Shown in pieces: positions 22,269-29,962 of a stretch of DNA of 30,076 nt. The notes under the pieces are model-generated. The model searched no databases. It was not told the DNA's origin and saw nothing but the letters and a program-made list of their open reading frames with translations. The position numbers were made by a program, and so were the translations under genes. The stretch lies in the IMG/VR virus record IMGVR_UViG_3300046476_000200, positions 1 to 30,076 of that record. The stretch is one strand, 5' to 3'. The number at the start of each line of letters is the position of its first letter. Within the stretch, counting starts at the first letter, position 1. The stretch is from a virus.

Positions 22269-22391
22269 ATGACCGGGTGGTTGTGCGTCTTCACGACGCA
22301 GCACAAATGGCAATGGCATTTCAACGCCGGGGACGCGGGGATTTACCAATGCCATCGCTGCAAAACGATATCGGTCGGGTCGCCGCGATGA
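22269..22391 (+). CDS. 40-residue zinc-knuckle mini-protein
   Basis: Short gene starting 1 nt after the previous stop. MTGWLCVFTTQHKWQWHFNA then GIYQCHRCKTISVG: one Cys near the N-terminus, HKWQWH, and a CHRC knuckle. The spacing resembles very small phage proteins of the form C...HKW...CxRC. The stop overlaps the next ATG (ATGA). Confidence 0.65.
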   Translation: MTGWLCVFTTQHKWQWHFNAGDAGIYQCHRCKTISVGSPR

Positions 22392-22609
22392 CGGCTTACG
22401 AGCAACGCCGCGACGCCATGGCCCGCATTTTGGCGGCGTCTCTCATGGGTTTGGTGAGAGACCCGACCGGCGCGAAATTACCGGAAGATTGCTGGCGGCA
22501 GATGGTGCCGAAGGCCAACGCGATCCTGTTCATCGTGTCGCGTGGCGTCGAGCACGAGACCGCCGGCAAGGCGCTGGAGCACGATCTTTTCCCGGAGGCG
22601 GCGGAGTGA
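22388..22609 (+). CDS. Small hypothetical protein
   Basis: 73 residues from ATG 22388 (ATGA overlap). YEQRRDAMARILAASLMGLV then PEDCWRQMVPKANAILFIVS, helical, mildly amphipathic. Unknown. Confidence 0.6.
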   Translation: MTAYEQRRDAMARILAASLMGLVRDPTGAKLPEDCWRQMVPKANAILFIVSRGVEHETAGKALEHDLFPEAAE

Positions 22610-22618
22610 TGTGGCTCG

Positions 22619-22909
22619 ATGCCCCGGACGGACGGCGGTAACGGCCGGGCCGCCCAGTACCACCCGCTCGACGCGCGGGCGATGGAGCGGGCGTGCCGGA
22701 AGCTGGCCGCCGATCTGCGCCGGGAATACGCCGCGGGCTGGGGGCCGGTGCCGCTGACCTGCCCGGACGGCAACCGCTTCGGTGGGCGCGGCAACACCAT
22801 CAGCCGCCTGGAGGCCGCCGATAGCCTCGAATTACAGGCTGACAGATGGGAAGCGGAATGGCGAACGGGCGTCCTGAACACGACCGACCGGCCCAAAATC
22901 GGGTGGTGA
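22619..22909 (+). CDS. Small hypothetical protein
   Basis: 96 residues from ATG 22619. The start is not well set: GGAG lies 12 nt upstream, and the coupled start at the previous stop (GTGATG, 22606) would yield only 11 codons. Main body MERACRKLAADLRREYAAGW, CPDGNRFGGRGNTISRLEAA, DSLELQADRWEAEWRTGV. Unknown. The stop overlaps the next ATG (TGATG). Confidence 0.55.
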   Translation: MPRTDGGNGRAAQYHPLDARAMERACRKLAADLRREYAAGWGPVPLTCPDGNRFGGRGNTISRLEAADSLELQADRWEAEWRTGVLNTTDRPKIGW

Positions 22910-23210
22910 TGGCGTGCCAGCATGCCAGCATGCCAGCATGCCAGCATGCCACCACGGCATCATGCGGCGGGAGGCGTCTCGGTGGATGCCACGATCCGAA
23001 GGCTGGGCTTCTTGCCCTCGGCGCGCTCACGTTTTGCTTTGTGGTATGCCGGAGCACTGCCGCGCCAACCCAGCTTGAGCGCCAACCGCCACTGGGTTAC
23101 CGGCCCCGAGCCCCATTCTGCGCGTCTGGCTGCGGAGTTGGGTCGACTGGTGGATCGAGCGGGCGAGGGACGTGGGCCTGCACCCGTTCCCCGACGAACA
23201 AACCGATTGA
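22909..23210 (+). pseudogene. Small membrane protein gene with a probable -1 frameshift
   Basis: ATG 22909 overlaps the previous stop (TGATG) and opens a frame through ACQHASMPACQHATTA (from tandem repeats) and a hydrophobic helix KAGLLALGALTFCFVV, then LERQPPLGYRP. Around 23095-23115 the likely frame moves -1: ILRVWLRSWVDWWIERARDV, GLHPFPDEQTD and a stop at 23208-23210, where third-codon GC is about 85 %, much higher than the other frames. The downstream frame has no ATG, GTG or TTG start of its own. A missing base in CCCC runs, a real disruption or a programmed frameshift are the options. An antisense frame at 22960-23232 is less likely. Confidence 0.45.
22915..22954 (+). repeat. 8-bp tandem repeat (TGCCAGCA) x4 plus a variant
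   Basis: Four perfect copies of TGCCAGCA followed by TGCCACCA, just inside the coding start at 22909. Each gain or loss of one unit would shift the reading frame, the pattern of a slipped-strand phase-variation tract. The opposite strand reads TGCTGGCA. Confidence 0.8.
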
Positions 23211-23265
23211 CACGCGACGCCTTATGCACCACTTATGATGCATGAACGCATCATGGAAAACTCCC

Positions 23266-23397
23266 ATGCGACGGCTGTCGGTCAGCCTCACCGAAATACA
23301 AATGAAGCGGCTGTGGATGATGGCCGAGGCTTACGGCATTTCGGTCGGCGAGGCGCTGCGGCGCATTCTCGACCGGGACCAGTACAGAGAGAAATGA
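23266..23397 (+). CDS. 43-residue ribbon-helix-helix mini-regulator
   Basis: Short gene. MRRLSVSLTEIQMKRLWMMA then EAYGISVGEALRRILDRDQY: a strand (RLSVSLT) followed by two helices, the Arc/CopG fold. GGA lies about 8 nt before the ATG. Overlapping longer frames here are low-complexity shadows. It may regulate the accessory operon or itself. Confidence 0.65.
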   Translation: MRRLSVSLTEIQMKRLWMMAEAYGISVGEALRRILDRDQYREK

Positions 23398-23405
23398 CAG
23401 AAGGC

Positions 23406-23441
23406 GGGCCGGGCGGTGCAGCAAACACCGTGATCCGGCCC
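23406..23441 (+). other. Two-tier hairpin after the mini-regulator gene
   Basis: Outer stem GGGCCGG (23406-23412) with CCGGCCC (23435-23441), inner stem CGGTG (23414-23418) with CACCG (23426-23430), loop CAGCAAA. No U tract follows. Could be a terminator-like, regulatory or RNase-processed RNA element. The rest of the gap, 23442-23592, shows no supported gene; a TTG-started in-frame extension of the next gene is possible but would bury its signal peptide. Confidence 0.45.
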
Positions 23442-23592
23442 TGACCAACACCGAGAAGGACCCCCGGCATTGGCTTACCGCTACATAATTCCCCCGTTCG
23501 CCGCCGTCACCCACGGCGAAACACGATCTCCCGTGTCCGCGAACGGCCGCCCCACCGCCGCGCTGATGAGCCGGGGCATGGAGATTGTCACC

Positions 23593-23730
23593 ATGAGGTT
23601 TTTTGTTCTGGCCGCGATGTTCGCGGCGTCCATCGTCGTCGCGATGCCGCCGAAGGCGCACGCCGGCAGCTGCACCACCACCTGCTACGGGTCGGGTAGT
23701 TACCGGACCTGCAACACGTACTGCTATTGA
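23593..23730 (+). CDS. Secreted Cys-rich small peptide
   Basis: 45 residues. MRFFVLAAMFAASIVVAMPP then KAHAGSCTTTCYGSGSYRTC then NTYCY. Residues 1-24 form a signal peptide with likely cleavage after AHA, leaving a mature peptide of about 21 residues with four Cys in a CxxxC...CxxxC pattern, suited to two disulphides. Similar short secreted Cys peptides are familiar from rhizobial genomes. GGAG 9 nt upstream favours this ATG over an upstream one at 23578. A lysogenic-conversion or periplasmic role is possible (inference). Confidence 0.65.
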   Translation: MRFFVLAAMFAASIVVAMPPKAHAGSCTTTCYGSGSYRTCNTYCY

Positions 23731-23786
23731 CCGGGATGGCCCGGCCGGGTGAGGGCCGGGCAGCCTCTCAACTCAGGATGAAGTTG

Positions 23787-23996
23787 ATGCAAGCGGATCT
23801 CGACCTCAGACGCAAACAGATCGCCTGGGAAACCCCGCGCAACGTGGCCATCGTCGCGGGTGCCGTGGTCGCCATCTCGGCGGCGATCGGTGGCTGGACC
23901 GGCTACCAGATCGGCCGGTTTCCATCCCCCGCTGCGACGCAGATCGTCCTACCACCCGGCACCGTCATTCAGGTGCCCCAGGCACCGAAGCCATGA
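23787..23996 (+). CDS. Small single-pass membrane protein
   Basis: 69 residues from ATG 23787, chosen for AGGA 8 nt upstream; ATG 23778 and 23736 and TTG 23727 are in frame. DLDLRRKQIAWETPRNVAIV then AGAVVAISAAIGGWTGYQIG: a charged N-terminus, one membrane helix at about 17-40, and a Pro-rich end. Small rhizobial prophage proteins of this form are common; a holin-like role is possible but unproven. Confidence 0.6.
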   Translation: MQADLDLRRKQIAWETPRNVAIVAGAVVAISAAIGGWTGYQIGRFPSPAATQIVLPPGTVIQVPQAPKP

Positions 23997-24334
23997 CCAG
24001 CACCGACCGCCGCCGCCTCGCCGCCATCCTCGGGATGCTGGGCTCCGAGTTCGACGGCGAGCGCGCCGCCGCCGGGCTTCAGGCCGAGGCGTTTCGCAAG
24101 CGCCACGGGCTGACGTGGGAGCAGATGCTGGCGCCCCCGCCGCCCCAGGCCCCGGCAGAGCCCGATCCCTACGCGCACGCTCCGCCGCCGCCGGCGTCCC
24201 CGTTCGCCGATCATGAAAGGCGATGGGCCGACCCGGCATGGCGCCGTCATAATGCTTATGAAAGGGGCAAGGGGTTTGCCGTCGCCGCCGGGGCACTTGG
24301 GGTTGGTTTGGCGGCGGTGATGCACGTCTTCTGA
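23993..24334 (+). CDS. Hypothetical protein with C-terminal hydrophobic helix
   Basis: 113 residues, ATGA overlap with the previous stop. Residues 1-45 (RRLAAILGMLGSEFDGERAA, LQAEAFRKRHGLTWEQMLA) are a compact helical unit that I associate with phage and prophage proteins of alphaproteobacteria. A Pro-rich linker (PPPPQAPAEPDPYAHAPPPP) and a hydrophobic end (GFAVAAGALGVGLAAVM, about 94-110) follow. Last gene of the rightward operon; its stop is 4 nt from the convergent late gene. Confidence 0.6.
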   Translation: MTSTDRRRLAAILGMLGSEFDGERAAAGLQAEAFRKRHGLTWEQMLAPPPPQAPAEPDPYAHAPPPPASPFADHERRWADPAWRRHNAYERGKGFAVAAGALGVGLAAVMHVF

Positions 24335-24354
24335 CGAGTTAAGGCGGCGTCAGA
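24330..24354. terminator. Dyad at the convergent junction, possible bidirectional terminator
   Basis: TCTGACG-N11-CGTCAGA (24330-24336 and 24348-24354) spans the stops of the convergent genes at 24334 and 24339. Only a weak T-rich stretch follows on the rightward strand (GGGTTTGTCTGTT). The position at a 4-nt convergent gap supports the call more than the sequence does. Confidence 0.45.
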
Positions 24355-26615
24355 GGGTTTGTCTGTTGGGAAGATGGGCCAGGGAGGCCGCCTTGCCGGC
24401 CGAGAAAGCGCGCGGTCGCTACCGAGGCCCGTTGTGTTCCTGATGGAAGTCCAGCCATCTCACGCAAATATCTCTGGCCGTTTTGCGAGAACAAGTAATC
24501 ACCGATACTGTCCATGTTCCGCTTTATCATCCAATTCTGGATAACGTCAGCCGCTCTCCCCGGCAGGTCCAGCAACCGCTGCGGGCTCAGTCCTTTGAGC
24601 AGCCCCACGGCCCTGACACCAGCGGTGTTCCCCGCCGCCTCTTGCAACGCATTGGCGCCGGCCTGACGTGGCGCGGTGAGACTGTTCATTCCACGCGAAC
24701 GGGCCACGTTTTCCAATGTGCCCATGAAGTTTTCCAGTCCCTTAAAAGCATCGGGGTCCATGGCGGCGCGGATCGCCTCCCGTTTGTTTGTGTCGCTCCA
24801 CAACTGCCGACGCAACATTGACGGGTTAAGACCCTCCTGAGATTGCGTGGTTTTATCAAATATATCCTGAATATAGGCCCGCGTCCCGGCGTTCCACTCG
24901 GATTCACGTCCCGCTTTGATGAATGTATCCCTCGATGCGGCGATCGCCTGCGGATTGGAACTCTCGAACACCGGATTGAGAATGGCGCGTAATTTCTCGG
25001 TTCCAAGTTCACCACCGCGACCGACGACATCGGCCAGGCGCGCCGCCTCGCGCAATCCAGGCGCGGCAGTCTCGCGGGCAGTGGCGTATGTCGGGTAAGC
25101 ACTATCGAGGTTTGTAAGCAATCGTTGGCGAACACTGTCGAGCGCCATTTCACTGGTATGCTCCCCGGCCTTGCGCGCGGTGCCCACCGCGTCATCAAGT
25201 TTTCTCTTGGCCAGATCCCACAATTCAAAATCTGGCGCGTCGATGTTCGCGGCTTTGCCGGTCAGATTGTGATAGTCGGACGCTGCGGCCTTGAGTGCGT
25301 CCTGAACGGCGGGAAGCGCCTGGAGTTGCGCGAGATCCGGAGACATTACCTGACCTCCGGCCTTCGCCGCGTCATAGGATGGGCGGGCCTCGGCATTCGC
25401 TTTCTGACGGACGATGCGTTGCGCGTCCTCCGCGCCTTGCTGAAACTGTAAGGCGGCCTCTGTCTTATCCGCGACGGGCGAAATGTTCTCGGCGGCCTGA
25501 TTGAATGCGCCAACTACCTGTGGGCGTTGTCCGGCATAGAATTTCTGCGCGGTATTCGCTGCCCTCGGGCCAGCCGAACCGGAGGCGTAAACGTCTTCGA
25601 GATTGAGGAGTGATGGCAACCCACTCGCCTGACCTGGGGTTAAATCTATTCCCTGATTTTTTGCTCTGAAATAAGCCTCTGCGATGTTTTGCTGAACAGC
25701 GGGATCACGCATGCTCGCCAGATCATAAGAACTGACGCCTGGAGGATTTGGACGTACTGGCCCGCTGAACCGCAGGTCACCCGCTCCCGCCAGTGGCGCG
25801 GCCATCTGAAGCGCATTGACCCCGGTCGGAAACGGCCGCTCGGCCATCGCGGTCTGCCCGATCGCGGCGAACGGCGCGCCCAGGCTCCACAACAGGTGAT
25901 TGAAGCCGGGTTCTTTCGGTTCAAGCGCGAAGTATCCGGATTTGTTCGCGGTTCCCTCTCGCCGCTGTTCCTCGGCCACCTGCGCCGTGGTCATTTGCGT
26001 GTCGCCGGGGGGCATTGCCGGCGACGGTTGCGGTTGCGTTCGCGCTGGCGCTGTTGATTGTTCTGCCTGCGCTGGCGGCGCTACCTTGTTCATTAACGCC
26101 TGCAAATCGGCGTCTGACGGTGTCGCGGTATCGGGCGCGGCCTGTTTCGCCGCTGATGTCGGAGTGGGACCGCTTCCTTGGGACGGCGCGATGGGCGCGA
26201 CCTTGTTCATTAGCGCCTGTAGGTCGGTATCTGAGGGGGCCGAGGCCACCGTTTTCACTCCCCCAGGGTGATACTCGAAGTGCATCGGGTCGCGCGTGTC
26301 GCCTGACCACCCGCCGCCCCAGGTCAGGCCGTGTTGCTTGGCGATGTCGCCAATATTGGACGGCAGATCGCTGTCGGTGTGGGCGCCCCTCTGGTTCCAC
26401 TGGCTGTTGATGTCGATGGCATGCCCGAAAGAGTGCAGGCTCGGCGTGTCGGTGCCTGCGATGTTGCGCGGGTTATAGCCGCCGCTCTGGCCCTGATCGA
26501 TCTTGTAGCCGCGCCCTTCGAGGTCGGTGAGCAGGCCGGTAAACGCATCGGCCGCGTCCTTGGCGACGGTGAACTTCACGCCGGAGGGCGATGTGACCTG
26601 GGTGAGATCGACCAC
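24339..26615 (-). CDS. Large ejection protein with N-terminal M15 peptidoglycan peptidase domain
   Basis: 758 residues from GTG 26615. Residues about 1-120 form an M15/VanY-like peptidase: SLHSFGHAIDINSQ with His61 and Asp68, and DPMHFEYH with His112, the expected zinc ligands. This domain would cut peptidoglycan peptides during DNA entry or release. The rest is Ala/Gln/Pro-rich and helical, typical of internal virion proteins that form the trans-envelope channel in short-tailed phages. A short duplicate (PSDTDLQALMNKVAP at 127-141 and PSDADLQALMNKVAP at 166-180) flanks a Pro/Thr/Ser linker. Last gene of the late operon in this window. Confidence 0.75.
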   Translation of the reverse strand: MVDLTQVTSPSGVKFTVAKDAADAFTGLLTDLEGRGYKIDQGQSGGYNPRNIAGTDTPSLHSFGHAIDINSQWNQRGAHTDSDLPSNIGDIAKQHGLTWGGGWSGDTRDPMHFEYHPGGVKTVASAPSDTDLQALMNKVAPIAPSQGSGPTPTSAAKQAAPDTATPSDADLQALMNKVAPPAQAEQSTAPARTQPQPSPAMPPGDTQMTTAQVAEEQRREGTANKSGYFALEPKEPGFNHLLWSLGAPFAAIGQTAMAERPFPTGVNALQMAAPLAGAGDLRFSGPVRPNPPGVSSYDLASMRDPAVQQNIAEAYFRAKNQGIDLTPGQASGLPSLLNLEDVYASGSAGPRAANTAQKFYAGQRPQVVGAFNQAAENISPVADKTEAALQFQQGAEDAQRIVRQKANAEARPSYDAAKAGGQVMSPDLAQLQALPAVQDALKAAASDYHNLTGKAANIDAPDFELWDLAKRKLDDAVGTARKAGEHTSEMALDSVRQRLLTNLDSAYPTYATARETAAPGLREAARLADVVGRGGELGTEKLRAILNPVFESSNPQAIAASRDTFIKAGRESEWNAGTRAYIQDIFDKTTQSQEGLNPSMLRRQLWSDTNKREAIRAAMDPDAFKGLENFMGTLENVARSRGMNSLTAPRQAGANALQEAAGNTAGVRAVGLLKGLSPQRLLDLPGRAADVIQNWMIKRNMDSIGDYLFSQNGQRYLREMAGLPSGTQRASVATARFLGRQGGLPGPSSQQTNPLTPP

Positions 26616-26618
26616 GGC

Positions 26619-28259
26619 TCAGTGTCCCGGCATGGGCGCGGTCAGCATCACACCAGGATTTTGGTCCACCAGTTTCAAGGTGCGATAGTAGGCGGTCTTT
26701 TGTTCATTGGTCATGCTGGCCAGCATCTTCGTGCGTTGTGGGCCATCCATTTGATCAATCAGGAACGCGCGAGGATCGTGGGTGTTCTGCCAGTTGGACG
26801 CGAAATTTCCGAAATCAGCCGGCTTTCCGCTCTGGGATTTGAAATCGGTGTTTATCATTTGATTCATGCGTTCCATCCCGAGCAGGACCGGCCAGACATC
26901 CTTATTCGCCAGCGTGGAAACATGAGATCCGGGATTGCCTGTGACAGCCGACGCCAGTGCCTGGTCCGATCGCGCCGACAATCCCTGCGAGTTGATATAT
27001 TGCTGAGTATATTTCGATAGCTTATCGTAATCGGCCTGTTCGATTGACTGGGCATCCCATCCGAATGTTGATGCCACGGTCATCAGGCGGCTTTTGACGG
27101 CGTTCATGGCATCAGCGCCCTGTCCGGTCGTTACGTTGCCAGACTTCAGGAGATCAATCGCCTGGACGATCGGGAAGATACGCTGCTGGTAGCTCGCCGC
27201 GTTGGCGTTGGACGTGTTGAACAGGTCGGTTGATGCCTTCTGCGCGTCCAGATCCGCCTGCGACGGCGAACTGACGCTTGAGCCCGCGCCGAACACCGGG
27301 GCGGGCTTATTCGGGGATGGACCAGGACCGCCGCCCGGTGCCGTCGCCGGTCGGGGCGCTCCTGCTCCGGGCGCCCCCGGCGGGGCGGGGGCCTGTGTTC
27401 CTGGCGTCCCTGCTCCAGGCGCCCCTCCGCCCTGCAACGCACCGGGCCACACCTGGGCGGGATCGACGCCGCGTTCCTGGAAGTAGGCTCCGCGCGTGGC
27501 GTAATGCTTCATCTGCGATGGGTTCGCCGGGTCCGGCGCCTCGACCGGGGCCAGCAGCCATTGCTGGTATGCCGCGGATTGACTGGCGTCCAATCCGGTC
27601 GGCAGCCCTTGTTGCCCGCCAGCCGCAGGGTTCACGGCTCCCGTGACCATGTTTTGCGTGCCGCCGATCGTGTTGCCGTTGGGACCGGTTTGTCTGAACG
27701 GCACGCCATTCCCGTGCAGTTGCAGTTGCTGCAACGCGTCAAGGTTGGCGCCGATGCCCTTCAATGCTTCTTGCTGACGTTCCGGTTGAGACAAGGTTTG
27801 CAACCGGGCGAGCTCCGCCAATCCCCCATCCGGCAACCCGGCGGCATGACCGGACGCTGTTATCTTCGCGAGGTTCTCGTCGGAGGGATCGGCGATCAGC
27901 GACGCCTGCCATTTTCCGACCATGCTGTGCAACGCCCCGGCCTGATTGATCTGCGCCCCCCGCAACTGGGCATTGTTCGTCAGGTACGACTGCATCCCCA
28001 TCTGCACGACCGGCCCCGCCGCCGCCGCCCGCCGTTGCGCGTCCTGGTAGTCCACGTTACCGTTCTCGTCCGTAGCCTGCTGGAGGATGTTGCCGAGCGC
28101 CTGCTGCGCCTGAAGCCCGCGCGTCTCATACACATGCTGCGCGGCCTGGGTGCCGGCCTGGATGGCGGCGAGCGGGTTGACGACGGCCGGATGCGCGATG
28201 CCTTCGAGCACGGAACCGGCACGCTGGCCCTGGAGCAATGCGTTCAGTGAATCGCCCAT
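26619..28259 (-). CDS. Internal virion / DNA ejection protein
   Basis: 546 residues, ATG 28259 with AAGGGGA upstream. N-terminal helical repeats (LAAIQAGTQAAQHVYETRGL, NILQQATDENGNVDYQDAQR), a Gly/Pro/Ala linker at about 275-320, and a helical C-terminus (TTGQGADAMNAVKSRLMTVA, MERMNQMINTDFKSQSGKPA). Composition and neighbours match P22 gp16/gp20- or T7 gp15-type ejection proteins. No enzymatic motif seen. Lies 15 nt after the upstream gene and 3 nt before the M15 gene. Confidence 0.68.
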   Translation of the reverse strand: MGDSLNALLQGQRAGSVLEGIAHPAVVNPLAAIQAGTQAAQHVYETRGLQAQQALGNILQQATDENGNVDYQDAQRRAAAAGPVVQMGMQSYLTNNAQLRGAQINQAGALHSMVGKWQASLIADPSDENLAKITASGHAAGLPDGGLAELARLQTLSQPERQQEALKGIGANLDALQQLQLHGNGVPFRQTGPNGNTIGGTQNMVTGAVNPAAGGQQGLPTGLDASQSAAYQQWLLAPVEAPDPANPSQMKHYATRGAYFQERGVDPAQVWPGALQGGGAPGAGTPGTQAPAPPGAPGAGAPRPATAPGGGPGPSPNKPAPVFGAGSSVSSPSQADLDAQKASTDLFNTSNANAASYQQRIFPIVQAIDLLKSGNVTTGQGADAMNAVKSRLMTVASTFGWDAQSIEQADYDKLSKYTQQYINSQGLSARSDQALASAVTGNPGSHVSTLANKDVWPVLLGMERMNQMINTDFKSQSGKPADFGNFASNWQNTHDPRAFLIDQMDGPQRTKMLASMTNEQKTAYYRTLKLVDQNPGVMLTAPMPGH

Positions 28260-28274
28260 GGCGCGTCCCCTTCG

Positions 28275-29069
28275 CTATTTCGCGGCGTCGTAGATCGCCT
28301 GCCCTTGAGCAGGAGATATGCCGGTGTTGCCGTAGCCGCCCAGTCCAGGTTGTTTCAGAGCGTTATTGAGCACCTGATAGCCGAGGTAGTTGTTCACCCC
28401 AGATGTCAGCGCGTTGCCGACGCCCTGATAGCCCGCCGCCTGCGCGAGACCCGCCTGATTGAGATAATTGCCCGCCGTGGCCGCCGCCTGCGTGCCCTGC
28501 GCGCCCGTTTGGTTGGCCGCGTTCTCGCCGATCGTGGCGAGGCTCTGCAACCGGTTGAACTGGTTCGTCAGGTTGCCCTGCTGGGCTGTGTTCATGTTCA
28601 AATAATCGCCGAACCGTTGCTGCTGGACATTGAATTGATCGAGATACGTCTTGTCGGCCAACCCCGTGGCATAGGTGGCCGCGCCCTTCAGCGCCGCGCC
28701 GGAAACGCCGAGCCCGCGCGCCGCCGCCGCGCTCTGCGTGCTCTTGAGCCCTTGGTTGAGCGTGAACTGATAGCCCGGCGTCTGCTCCAGGTCGGCCTGC
28801 GTCATCTGGCCGGGAATGTGCGCCGCCGCCTGCGTCACGTAGTCGGGGCCGCCGCCGGTCTGCCCGGTCTGCGCGACCTGCAACGCGTTCTGCATCGCGT
28901 CCGAGCCACGCTCGAAATAAGGGGCCGACGTGGTCCGGTTGAGATTGTATTGCTGTTGCTGCTGCCCTGCGGCGGCCTTCGCCGATCCTGCCGCCGTCTG
29001 GCTTCCGAGGATCGATGTCCCGGCGCCCAGAACCGCGCTGCCGGCAATCGCCGCTGCCGTCCATGGCAT
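28275..29069 (-). CDS. DNA ejection protein (P22 gp7-like)
   Basis: 264 residues, ATG 29069, 3 nt after the cupin stop. N-terminal small-residue helix AAIAGSAVLGAGTSILGSQT (membrane-prone), then QQQQQYNLNRTTSAPYFERG and long Ala/Gln/Asn-rich helices (NQGLKSTQSAAAARGLGVSG, FNRLQSLATIGENAANQTGA). This composition is characteristic of short-tailed phage ejection proteins that leave the head ahead of the DNA. Confidence 0.72.
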   Translation of the reverse strand: MPWTAAAIAGSAVLGAGTSILGSQTAAGSAKAAAGQQQQQYNLNRTTSAPYFERGSDAMQNALQVAQTGQTGGGPDYVTQAAAHIPGQMTQADLEQTPGYQFTLNQGLKSTQSAAAARGLGVSGAALKGAATYATGLADKTYLDQFNVQQQRFGDYLNMNTAQQGNLTNQFNRLQSLATIGENAANQTGAQGTQAAATAGNYLNQAGLAQAAGYQGVGNALTSGVNNYLGYQVLNNALKQPGLGGYGNTGISPAQGQAIYDAAK

Positions 29070-29072
29070 GGC

Positions 29073-29411
29073 TCAGTCCTCCATCTGTAACAGGTGCTCG
29101 TCCTCGATCTCGACGCCGTCCGTGCCATGCAGCGCGTGGATGCAGGCGAATACGACCCCGTCCGTCAGCGTCGTCATCGTGTGTTTGACGCCGGCCCTGA
29201 TCAGGATGCCGGCCGGCCCGGTGTAGTCGCCCAGCACCACGCCATCCGCTTCCACCCGCATCGAGCCGTAAGCCAGCAACGTGATGTGGTCGTAACGATG
29301 CGCGTGGGTCGGAATGATCGTTCCCGCGTCGGCCACCGCCGCCGTCTTCACGAACAGGTCATCCGTCAGCTTGATTTCGACTGAAACCGGCTGGTTCGGC
29401 GCCCGCTTCAT
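29073..29411 (-). CDS. Cupin-fold protein
   Basis: 112 residues from ATG 29411 (ATGA overlap with the hydroxylase-like gene); the longer frame upstream is a shadow. Cupin motif 1 is clear: GTIIPTHAHRYDHITLLAYG with His36, His38 and His42, and a downstream AGVKHTM likely provides motif 2. A metal-binding jelly roll. Encoded between a 2OG-oxygenase-like gene and ejection genes, so it may act in virion maturation, surface modification or sugar metabolism; the substrate is unknown. Confidence 0.75.
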   Translation of the reverse strand: MKRAPNQPVSVEIKLTDDLFVKTAAVADAGTIIPTHAHRYDHITLLAYGSMRVEADGVVLGDYTGPAGILIRAGVKHTMTTLTDGVVFACIHALHGTDGVEIEDEHLLQMED

Positions 29412-29962
29412 GACTCCACCCGCATCGAAACGATCAGCGTTATCCGGTCGGTTTCGCCCTCGTTGACCGTCGAGTGCGTCTTGAGATTGTCGAACAGCCA
29501 ACACTCGCCGACGCCCATGACCACCTGCTCGTCCTCGCATGTGGAATAGCACCGCGGGTTGGTGGCGAGCGGGATATAGGCTTTCGTTTGAAAGAACGTG
29601 GGGTGCCACCGTCCCCGGTCGTCGTGCGGCTTCACCTGTTGACCGCCGGGAACGCGGGTTATGAGCACGCCGCCGAGTTGCACCGCCTCCAGCCGCGCCA
29701 TCAGCGAGAACACCAGCGGACGCAGGTGCGGCAGGGCGGCCCAGGCCGGATACATCACGGGAACGAACGGCTCCGCGAATGCCTCCCGGCCCGTCAGCTC
29801 CGCCGGGTCGCGGAAACGGACCCAGATATCGTCCGTGCCCTCGAATGCCCCGGCTCCGCCCGTGCGCGCGGTGTGCGCGTTCCACAACTCGGGTTGCCGG
29901 TGAAGATCGAGCACCAGAGGCAAGACATCGATGCCGGTGGCGACGAGCGCGAAGTTTCTCAT
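29408..29962 (-). CDS. Fe(II)/2-oxoglutarate oxygenase, aspartyl/asparaginyl hydroxylase-like
   Basis: 184 residues. Jelly-roll pattern: RVPGGQQVKPHDDRGRWHPT with His113 and Asp115 as Fe ligands, THSTVNEGETDR with His163 as third ligand and Arg173 as the likely 2-oxoglutarate-binding residue, and the strand LIVSMRV to close. This is the PF05118-type (aspartyl beta-hydroxylase) arrangement. The N-terminal 100 residues are a separate cap (LYLDLHR-like and WVRFRDPAELTGRE). In phages it could hydroxylate a virion protein or a host protein; this is inference. ATGA overlaps on both sides. Confidence 0.8.
   Translation of the reverse strand: MRNFALVATGIDVLPLVLDLHRQPELWNAHTARTGGAGAFEGTDDIWVRFRDPAELTGREAFAEPFVPVMYPAWAALPHLRPLVFSLMARLEAVQLGGVLITRVPGGQQVKPHDDRGRWHPTFFQTKAYIPLATNPRCYSTCEDEQVVMGVGECWLFDNLKTHSTVNEGETDRITLIVSMRVES

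Noticed and set aside
22915-22954. Tandem repeat considered as a CRISPR-like array
   Set aside because: The unit is 8 bp with no spacers and lies inside a coding frame.
22960-23232. Leftward 90-codon frame
   Set aside because: Third-position GC is low compared with the -1 continuation of the rightward gene, and the surrounding operon is rightward; retained only as an outside possibility.
23470-23592. TTG-started extension of the secreted peptide gene, with AAGGA upstream
   Set aside because: It would place about 40 residues before a well-formed signal peptide, abolishing secretion; the internal ATG has its own GGAG.
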